Assembly (NCBI RefSeq): GCF_019279795.1
Contig: NC_056740.1
Location: 223,411,774 to 223,475,773, forward strand
Source of the DNA: Protopterus annectens
Lineage: Eukaryota; Chordata; Ceratodontiformes; Protopteridae
Length of the DNA stretch: 64,000 nt
Direction: 5' to 3'
Shown here: piece after piece, positions 57,140 to 64,000 of the stretch
Numbering within the stretch: position 1 is the first letter of the stretch
Layout of the letters: every line of letters starts with the position of its first letter
The notes under the pieces: generated by a model
Told to the model about the DNA's origin: nothing
What the model saw: only the letters and a program-made list of their open reading frames with translations
Databases searched by the model: none
Translations under genes and position numbers: made by a program

Positions 57140-58290
57140 CTATAAAGCATTAGGAGCTGCCAAAATGCCCTGTAAAATTGCAGTGGCAAAACCAGCCCTA
57201 GATTTAGAGTAAAGTGGAAGGTGGTAATGCTTAGAGAAAGTATGCACTGAACTCCAAGTAGCTGCCTCCAAAATATCTTTAGTAGCCACCCCCCTTTAAA
57301 ATGCTGTAGAAGTGGCAGTAGCCCTAGTGGAATGAGGCCTAATCCCAGCTGGAATGTCCTTACCATGATGGGAATAACAGAAAGCAATACAAAAACCAAT
57401 CCACTTAGAAATAGTTTGTTTTGAAACAGGCTTGCCCTGAGAACCCAAAGCAAATGAAACAAATAACTGCTGAGACTGCCTGAACCCTTTAGTTCTGCTC
57501 AAATAATATCGCAACTGCCTGTGTATATCCAAAGTGTGCAAAATCTTTTCCCCTTTATTTTGGGGGTTTGCATAAAAAGTAGGCAAATGAATAGTTTGGT
57601 TTAAAGCCACACTAGAAATCACTTTAGGCATAAAGGAAGGATTAGTATGCAAAGATACCCTATCCTTATGGAAAATTAAGAAAGGCTCAACCGCCATAAG
57701 GGCCTGTAATTCAGAAACCCTTCTCGCAGAGGTAATGGCCAACAAAAAAGCAGTCTTCAATGATAAATATTTCGACTCGGCAGTAGCTGCAGGCTCAAAA
57801 GGTTGTACAGTGAGTTTCTCCAACACAAAATTGAGATCCCAAGCAGGAGTAGGAGCTCTACGTGGGGGTCTTATATTCTTTGCCCCTCTAAGGAATTGCT
57901 TAAACAAAGGATGAGAAAACAATGGTGGGTCACAGTCATAGTGAGCAGAAATTGCTGCAGCATGAACCTTAATGGAGGAGAAGGACAAACCTTTGTCCAG
58001 TAACTCAGTAAGATATTGAAGAGCCACACTTAAATTAGGCTTAGAAACATCAAATTCCTTTGCTGTACTCCAAAATAAAAATCTCCTCCATTTATCTGCG
58101 TACACTTTCCTTGTACTAGGCCTTCTGGCCTCCAAAATAACATTCAAAACTTGCTGTGGAAGCTGAGACCCTCCAGGGTTTAAAACAGAATATGCCAGGC
58201 TGTTAGATGTAGAGAGTGAAGTTTGACATTGAGTAAATGACTGTTCTCCTGAGACAGCAGGTGTGGAATCGAAGGCAAAGGCCATGGAGG
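57140..58290 (-). pseudogene. DIRS A tyrosine recombinase with premature stop before the tyrosine
   Basis: A 329-residue frame contains VLNVILEARRPSTRKVYADK, LLAITSARRVSELQ (first Arg) and IRPHSTRATATSTAF (His and second Arg). A TAA stop then occurs at 57,293-57,295. The same frame continues beyond it with LEAATWSSVHTFSKHYHLPL, holding the candidate nucleophile Tyr, and ends at 57,140. The single stop therefore removes the catalytic Tyr. DIRS B and C read through at the equivalent place. Confidence 0.85.
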
Positions 58291-58635
58291 CTCCGTACCA
58301 GACTTCTCAGTAATGGGTACCAGTGCTGTCGAGGCCAATCTGGAGCTATTAAAATCATCTTTGGCTTGTCCTGTCTGACCTTCAGGAGTACCTTTGGGAG
58401 GAGAGGCAGAGGTGGAAAGGCATACACATGAAGATTGCTCCAATTGAATGAGAGAGCATCCACTTTCCAGGCTGTGGGATGAAACCTTTTGTGCAAAACT
58501 TTGGCAGCTGGTAGTTTAGTGGAGAAGCGAACAGATCTATGTCTGGAGTTCCCCATAACACTGTCAATTTCTGAAATACATGAGGATCCAATTTCCACTC
58601 GTGGGGATCCATAATTTGTCTGCTCAACACATCTG

Positions 58636-59030
58636 CTAAGGAGTTCTGTGCTCCGGCAGAAACCTTGCCTGAAGATTTAGCTGTAAACTGAGAGCAGTCC
58701 CCCACAAAATCATTGCTTGTCTGCATAGAGGATAAGAATGCGTTCCCCCTTGCTTGTTGATGTACCACATGACAGTTGTGTTGTCTGTTAGAACCAACAC
58801 CTGCCCTGGAAGAAGTAAATCCTTGAAAGCTATTAATGCAAATTGGACTGCTAACATCTCCTTCAAGTTGATATGTAGATGTTGAAGTCTGGCAGGCCAC
58901 GTGTCTTGTACCCACTTTCCATTTAGATGAGCTCCCCAAGCTTTGTCTGAGGCATCTGTCGTTAGAATCTGACTCGCCTCTGGCCGGGTCACAGAGAGTC
59001 CCTTGTTTAGGTGACATTTCTGAGCCCACC
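58636..59030 (-). pseudogene. DIRS A RNase H domain
   Basis: ILTTDASDKAWGAHLNGKWV (first Asp), INLKEMLAVQFALIAFK (Glu) and VLTDNTTVMWYINKQGG (Asp) occur in one open frame, 59,166-58,636. It follows RT after a frameshift. The connector with DPHEWKLDPHVFQ and DIDLFASPLNYQLP follows in the neighbouring frame. Confidence 0.8.
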
Positions 59031-59269
59031 ACAAAAATTCCTTTTGAATGCAAGGTATTATCTGAATGACAGTGTCCATATCTTGGCAGTGCTGTGTCCA
59101 TACATTTTGAGATACCATTGTAGCTTCCTCATATGCAGTTTGGCATTGGGAAGTACCAGAATACAAGATGCCATGAACCCCAAGGCTTGAAGGACTGTCC
59201 TTGCAGTCAGCCTGGACTGATGAGACAATTGATGGAAGTAAAGAGAAAGATTCTTTTGTTTGTCCGGGG

Positions 59270-59935
59270 TCAAAAGGCCATCTGGGATGCTGTATTCAGT
59301 CTCACACCCAGAAAGCACATGTCCTGAAAGGGTACTAGACTGGACTTTATTTCGTTCACAGAATACCCCAGGCATCTTAACACTGCTATCACATACTGTA
59401 AATGATGAAGAAGTTCGTCCTTTCCTTGGGCCAGAATCAGGCAATCGTCCAAATAAGGATAGATTTGTATTCCTCTTAGCCTGAAGAAAGCTATCACTGG
59501 AGCCAGAACCTTCGTGAACACTCTGGGCGCAGTAGATAAGCCAAAGGGCAATGCAGAGAACTGATAATGAGAAGTCCCAGCCCGAAAACGCAGATACTTT
59601 CTGCAACTGAGCCTGATAGGAACATGAAGGTAAGCCTCCTTGAGATCCAGAGTCACCATCCAGTGATCTTTGCCCAGCAGAGGTAAAAGCTGTTGTAACG
59701 TCAACATTTTGAACTTGGGAATGTCCAGATATGTGTTGAGGATAGATAAATCCAAGATTGGTCTCCACGTGTTCCCTTTCTTTGGTACTAGGAACAGGCG
59801 AGAATAAAATCCTAGGCCCACTTCTGGCAGAGGGACCGGTTGTATGGCCCTTATTTGAAGTAGCAGAGAAATTTGTTTGTGAGCCTCTAGTCTTTGCTGA
59901 GGAGGAACGTCCGGCATGCCTTTGAAAGGAGGCAA
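59270..59935 (-). pseudogene. DIRS A reverse transcriptase, intact core
   Basis: A 221-residue open frame holds RLFLVPKKGNTWRPILDLSI, MVTLDLKEAYLHVPIRLSCR (motif A Asp), YQFSALPFGLSTAPRVFTKV and IYPYLDDCLILAQ (catalytic YLDD). It ends at NTASQMAF, where a frameshift moves the continuation (PDGLLTPDKQKNLSLYFHQL) to another frame. It is the only RT in the window with all catalytic residues in one frame. Synthesis of the circular DNA intermediate is its family role. Confidence 0.85.
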
Positions 59936-60089
59936 GGTATGGAAATAAAACTTGTAACCTCAGTGTATGATATCCAATACCCATTTGTCTTGGGTAATCA
60001 AATCCCAATTTTCCTTGAAGAGTGCCAACCTTCCTCCCAAAGGTGCTGCCAGGCAAGAAGGATCTGGCAGCTGAAAAGGTAGGTCATTG

Positions 60090-61832
60090 GGCCTGTTTAC
60101 GAAAGGACTGGCCCCTGCCCTCACCCAAAGATTGTGCAGGTGAACTCCCTGTTCTGGGTCTGAAAGAACTCTGAGCTCTGCCCCTACCACGTCTAGATCT
60201 ACCCCTAGACTGAGAATCATAAGAAGGATACGTCCACCCCTTAGCAGGCCAATTCCTACTAAACTTCGGAGGCTGAACTTGCAAAAATCTTTAACAGCCT
60301 GCATAGACTTAGCCTTGTCTTCCATTTTCTTCAAGACTGACTCCACAGGTGAACCAAACAACACATCAGACTGTAAAGGAGCATCCAAAATCCTTGTCTT
60401 AACATGGTCAGATAAATTCTGATCCCTCAGCCATGCGTGCCTGCGAAGAACTGAACCAGTGGCAGCCACCCTAGACGAGGCCTGTACAGCATCAAAACCA
60501 CATTGTAAAGAATGCTTACCCACCTGTTCAGAAACATGCACCAAATCTTGTAATTCTTTACACTCAATGCCTTCCGCCAGAGCATCCACCTTAGACTTCA
60601 ATTGAGAAAGAAGATAGTTTTGATATTTCAACATATGAAACTGACAATTCAAAGCCCTCATAGCTAAGGTAGAAGATGTATAGACTTTCTTCCCCCATCT
60701 ATCCAAAGCTCTGGCCTCTTAATCTGGAGGAACCGGATTTTTTTACAACAGAGGCCTTGACACCCTTAGGTCCCTGACTAACAGTTTCTGGGTCCGCCCT
60801 AGGACTCCTATAAAGATATTTATGAGCCTCAGGCACCCTGTAATACCTATCCGGTTTAACAGGAGCAGGAGGCAGAGAATCAGGATTAAGTGAAGCCTCT
60901 GCAAACACATCTTCCACAACATCCAGAACAGGGGGTATAGCCAAGGGCCTATGCTGGGGTAAAAGCAAAAATTCCCTAAGCCTTTTCCTGGAATCAGAGA
61001 AGTCCTGACCTTCCCACTTAAAATGCTCCCTCATGGAATGAAGAGTCTCTGAAAAAGAAAAATCCTCTGGAGGAGAAGCAGAAGGAGTCGAATCATCTGC
61101 ATCAGAATCAGAATAAGGAGAGTACTCCTGCAAGTCTTCAGCCGAAGACTCAGAAACATCCGAAGCCTGCTCAAAACTCCCCAACTCTGGCTCCACCCTA
61201 GGCCTCTTATCAGGAGGGGGCAAAGAACCTCTAATCAGAGTAATCAAATCTTCTGCCATTTTAAGCATGTGCTTCTTGGGCACAGACCCTGCTGCACTAG
61301 GAGTGACACCAACAGAAGCTAAACCTGGCCTGCCTCTGGGAGAAGCCTTGGAAACAGAAGGAGAGGGCCTAACCACCCTAGGAAGGGAGGGGAGTACAGA
61401 AACCTGAGAAGCCCCTTCAGCCTGACCTGCCTCCTGAGAGGCCACATCCTGCAATATCAAAGTCTCCCCCTGGGACTCCAGAGAAGCCTCCGTCGGAACC
61501 ACCGGTTCCACTGACGCCTCTAAAGAACCGGCGTCCGGAACGGACGACTCTTCTTGCCTGGGTTTAACTGCTTTGTCTTTGCGCTTCTTCGAAGAAGCGG
61601 GCGCCGGAGAATCCGACGGCATATTATAATTGCACCACTTCCCGAAGACCAGCCTAGCACAATCTAACCTTCGCTTAATAGTGCGCTTATTGAACCTAGC
61701 ACAAAAGCGACACCCAACAACGTCGTGCTCAGGCCCCAAACAAGGAATACACAAAGAATGATAATCCCTATGCGGTATCTGTTTCCCACAAGAAATACAG
61801 TTATTCACTTTTTCTGACATCCGGTAAAACAC
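60090..61832 (-). pseudogene. DIRS A gag-like ORF (two frameshifts)
   Basis: The first frame (377 residues) starts at MFYRMSEKV. The internal Met at 61,820 matches the start of DIRS B and is the likelier start. The N-terminus has a Cys/His set: CxxC, His, His, CxxC, His, CxxC over about 35 residues. After a Ser/Pro/Glu-rich middle comes EDFSFSETLHSMREHFKWEG. A frameshift near 60,725 leads to the frame with RWGKKVYTSSTLAMRALNCQ and DQNLSDHVKTRILDAPLQSD. A second frameshift near 60,285 leads to a basic Arg/Gly/Ser stretch. A nucleic-acid-binding structural role is inferred. Confidence 0.75.
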
Positions 61833-61964
61833 TGAGGCAAGAAAAAAACAAAATATTCCCCAACGGGGTACTTAGCCAACTTTGATTAGGTCTGAAACTC
61901 CGAACTCGAAAAATTTCAGAACGCCGAACGGCACTTGCAACGCTGCTTCTGCATCGGACCATGC

Positions 61965-62137
61965 GGCAAAAAAGACTGAGGATATGACGTCGGTCATGCG
62001 CATTTGTACCCTGACGTCCTGATGTCAGTCTTAAGCGCCTTGACCGACGTCAGCCTAATACTTTGGTATTCTGGCCGACCGAGGACAGCGGACTACCCCA
62101 TATGTAAGGACTGCAGCAATGTGAGATGAAGAACATC
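61965..62137 (-). promoter_or_regulatory. DIRS A right (5') terminal repeat, probable promoter
   Basis: The repeat precedes the gag ATG (61,820 or 61,832) by about 140 bp and by position carries the promoter. It has several CpG-containing GACGTC words but no clear TATA box; TACAAAT stands where DIRS B has TATAAAA. Confidence 0.45.
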
Positions 62138-62275
62138 AGACCCCGGGGATCATGTCAGTCGCCCTGCTAGACAGGGGCCTGGAGAAGTAAATATTGTGGG
62201 AAGAAATATCCAGGGAATTGTTATGGCTAGGCTTGCATAGGCCCTAGGGCCGATAGCCTAGTACCAACCTATGAG
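62138..62275 (+). mobile_element. CR1-like LINE 3' UTR fragment
   Basis: GTTATGGCTAGGCTTGCATA and GGGCCGATAGCCTAGTACCA match the reverse complement of the 3' end of CR1 copy 3 (38,414-38,560). It touches the right end of DIRS A. It is about 138 bp long and noncoding. Confidence 0.7.
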
Positions 62276-62654
62276 AGAATAGAGAATTAGTAATGGAGAA
62301 GTTAAAGAAACAGAAACTTAAGTAATGTACTACCTGTGAAGTGAGGGATTTTGTGTAGAAAATCCAACTCGGGTAACGTCACAGCATGATGGAAATTAAA
62401 GAGTATTCGGTCGAACTGGCAGCATCTGATCAATTGCCACATGAAGATACTCTACAGCCTTCTGTAGGAAGCCACTACAAAAGTTCAGTTGGAGGTGCAT
62501 AGCAATGGAAGGAGCAGGAAATGGTGGCAACTCTGACTCGGTCAATGATGTGGAGTGACAGGCCAGTGAGTTCCCATATGAAAGGTGAATGGATGACACC
62601 AGATGCAGCTGAAGAAAATATGTCACAGGAAAATGTTCTGGAACTGTCTGTAAA

Positions 62655-62680
62655 ATGTCCATAGGTTCATAGGTAGGTAC
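62655..62680 (-). mobile_element. CR1-like LINE tail remnant
   Basis: CATAGGTTCATAGGTAGGTACC is the reverse complement of the CR1 3' tail. Nothing else of the element is present. Confidence 0.5.
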
Positions 62681-62739
62681 CGCAGGAAACAGAGAATAAA
62701 GAATGTGCCCTCAGCTGAAAAGAAAAAGATCTAAGGGAA

Positions 62740-63599
62740 GAGTTGCTTCACTTAATAGAGATGGATAGAAATATTAAGTTCAGTGAAAGAAATTCATTAC
62801 AGAAAATCAATAAGACCCAAAATGTTAGAAGTCTGGTAAAACAAATTTACACAGTAAGCAGGACTATTAACAGAACTTCATGGGATACAACAAAAGTAAA
62901 TAGGGTATATTACTGTGCAGCTAAATTAATAACAGATAAAAGTCTTACCACAAAAATACAGAGCAATAGTGGAAAGAAATGGAAGAAATCAAATGCAATT
63001 GTGGAATTATCAAATATAGAAAACTATAAAACAAGTGGAATTATCAAATACAGAAAACTATAAAACAATTAAGACAAGAAGTGCCACTGTTAGAAGAGTA
63101 CAGAAGAGGGAGCAGATAAACAAAAAATAGATAGATATGATAAAATATTATACCAGACTAGGATCTATCATACACTACTGCAAATAATAAATTAAAGATA
63201 TCAGCACAGACAGAAAAACTTAGAAGATATGCAGACAAATATAAAGGAAAAGTACAAAACAGGCAATTCTTTGATGACCCAAAAAATGTTTTATAGAGAA
63301 TTAGGAAACAAAGCAAAAGGAATAGAAACACCACCAAAAAAAAAATAGACACATTTTTGAGAAGTATCTATGAAGAACCTGTGGAACATAAAGATGCTGA
63401 ATTGATAGAAGAAGTAAAAGAAACAGTAAGAAGTTCAAATGTAAGGAATATAAAATGCTATGAAGTAATGGCCAGAGTAACTGAAACAAAATTAAGAAAA
63501 GCTCTTAAATGGAAAACCCCAGGCCCAGATGCAGTACTTAACTTCTGGCAAAAAGTATTAACATCTTTATATGAAGACTTAGTTCGGATTAAGAAAGAA
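62740..63599 (+). mobile_element. probable R4-like LINE, region before and into RT (broken)
   Basis: A first frame (62,743-63,063) reads NRTSWDTTKVNRVYYCAAKL and GKKWKKSNAIVELS. A second stretch near 63,215-63,300 reads RRYADKYKGKVQNRQFFDDP. A third (63,357-63,602) reads LRSIYEEPVEHKDAELIEEV and LRKALKWKTPGPDAVLNFWQ. The W+K+PGPD...FW+K block is typical of the RT entry of R4/Dong-type LINEs. The core RT and nuclease are absent, and stops separate the stretches. Confidence 0.5.
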
Positions 63600-63871
63600 T
63601 AGTTGTGTAAAATGGTGCTGCAGTAGCATTGTCGCCTCACAGTAAGACACTGCCCGGTTCGATTCTCAGCTAGAGCGTCTTCTGCGTGGAGACATGCGTC
63701 AGGGCTGGTAACTCGGCACGTAAAAATCAACTACCAATCATTAGCGGACCGGAGTTCCGCTGTGGCGACCCCTAACCGGGAAAAGCTGAAAGATGCAGCA
63801 GTTGTGTAAAATCTTACCATAACCATAGATGTTCATCTTTCCTATGTTTCAGTATTCTTAACATGTGGGAT
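63600..63871 (-). mobile_element. possible 3' terminus of another DIRS, split by the SINE
   Basis: Without the SINE and one target copy, the sequence reads GTTGTGTAAAATCTTACCAT, then AACCATAGATGTTCATC and CAGTATTCTTAACATGTGGG. This follows the left end of DIRS A (TTTTGTACCTACCATAAATG, CAGATGTTCGAAG, CAGTCCTTACATATGGGG). The rest would lie beyond the window or behind the next SINE. Confidence 0.45.
63614..63799 (+). mobile_element. tRNA-headed SINE with RTE-like tail and 13-bp target duplication
   Basis: AGTTGTGTAAAAT flanks it at 63,601-63,613 and 63,800-63,812. The head GGTGCTGCAGTAGCATTGTC resembles a tRNA A-box region, and GGTTCGATTCTC (about 63,656) is a B box. TTCTGCGTGGAGACATGCG follows, related to the V-SINE core. 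The end CGCTGTGGCGACCCCTAACC...GCTGAAAG matches the RTE-like 3' end at 15,566-15,600. The insertion is 186 bp. Confidence 0.85.
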
Positions 63872-64000
63872 TAAGACACTGCCCGGTTCGATTCTCAGCT
63901 AGAGCGTCTTCTGCGTGGAGATATGCGTCAGGGCTGGTAACTCGGCACGTAAAAATCAACTACCAATCATTAGCGGACCGGAGTTCCGCTGTGGCGACCC
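63872..64000 (+). mobile_element. second SINE copy, cut by the window end
   Basis: TAAGACACTGCCCGGTTCGA to GTGGCGACCC repeats 63,643-63,771 with one visible base change (GATATG for GACATG). The first 29 bases of the head are missing. The B box GGTTCGATTCTC is kept. Confidence 0.85.

Larger units (their letters stand above)
56643..62137 (-). mobile_element. DIRS-type retrotransposon, best preserved copy (DIRS A)
   Basis: Inverted terminal repeats of about 160 bp (56,685-56,844 and 61,965-62,123) differ by about one substitution and one short indel. The internal complementary region (57,007-57,105) joins the reverse complements of the left outer end and the right outer end. Gag-like ORF, RT, RNase H and tyrosine recombinase run in order on the minus strand. 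Four or five frameshifts and one stop in the recombinase are the main defects. The close match of the repeats suggests it is the youngest DIRS in the window. No methyltransferase domain was seen. Confidence 0.9.

Noticed and set aside
63614..63680. Functional tRNA gene
   Set aside because: A and B box-like elements are present but no cloverleaf or anticodon stem was found. The target duplication and the LINE-like tail identify a SINE.

Overview
This window looks like a piece of intergenic DNA from a large, repeat-rich vertebrate genome. I see no host protein-coding gene, no rRNA or tRNA gene and no CRISPR array. Almost all recognisable coding sequence belongs to decayed retrotransposons: six DIRS-type tyrosine-recombinase retrotransposons, several CR1-like LINEs with an endonuclease and reverse transcriptase (RT), RTE-like LINEs, one probable R4-like LINE, and V-SINE-like SINEs. 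Long (TA)n and (CA)n microsatellites and two terminal-inverted-repeat (TIR) elements are also present. The mix of abundant DIRS, CR1 LINEs with a CCTATGAA octamer-like 3' tail, RTE and V-SINE suggests an amphibian or lungfish-like genome. The species cannot be fixed from the sequence.

Layout. 0-4 kb: an RTE-like LINE on the minus strand, then a degenerate 60-bp minisatellite. 4-8 kb: low-copy AT-rich DNA, a diverged repeat in three copies, a V-SINE fragment and a 600-bp TIR element whose two ends are themselves hairpins. 8-20 kb: a second RTE copy, a tandem array of about 165-bp units lying directly upstream of a plus-strand CR1 copy, a TIR element with an 8-bp target duplication, a pair of inverted RTE tails, a second CR1 copy and several microsatellites. 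21-38 kb: five DIRS copies end to end. One (F) is on the plus strand. Four (G, C, D, E) are on the minus strand, and each is cut off where its neighbour begins. 38-41.5 kb: a minus-strand CR1 copy. 42-47.7 kb: DIRS B, nearly full length, with a short LINE inserted in its recombinase. 48-55.5 kb: three more CR1 copies (minus, plus, minus). 55.6-64 kb: CR1 and R4-like fragments split by DIRS A, the best-preserved element, then a SINE with a 13-bp target duplication and the start of a second SINE copy at the window edge.

How the parts relate. DIRS elements A-E show the diagnostic terminal layout: inverted terminal repeats plus an internal complementary region near the 3' end that joins copies of both outer ends, as expected for replication through a circular intermediate and integration by a tyrosine recombinase. 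None of the DIRS, CR1 or RTE copies has an intact coding capacity; each carries stops, frameshifts, truncations or lost catalytic residues, described per entry. The terminal SINE has a tRNA-like head and a tail matching the 3' end of an RTE fragment elsewhere in the window, so an RTE-like LINE probably mobilised it.

Limits: family names rest on protein motifs and terminal structures read by eye. Boundaries are accurate to a few tens of bases unless a target duplication or terminal repeat fixes them.
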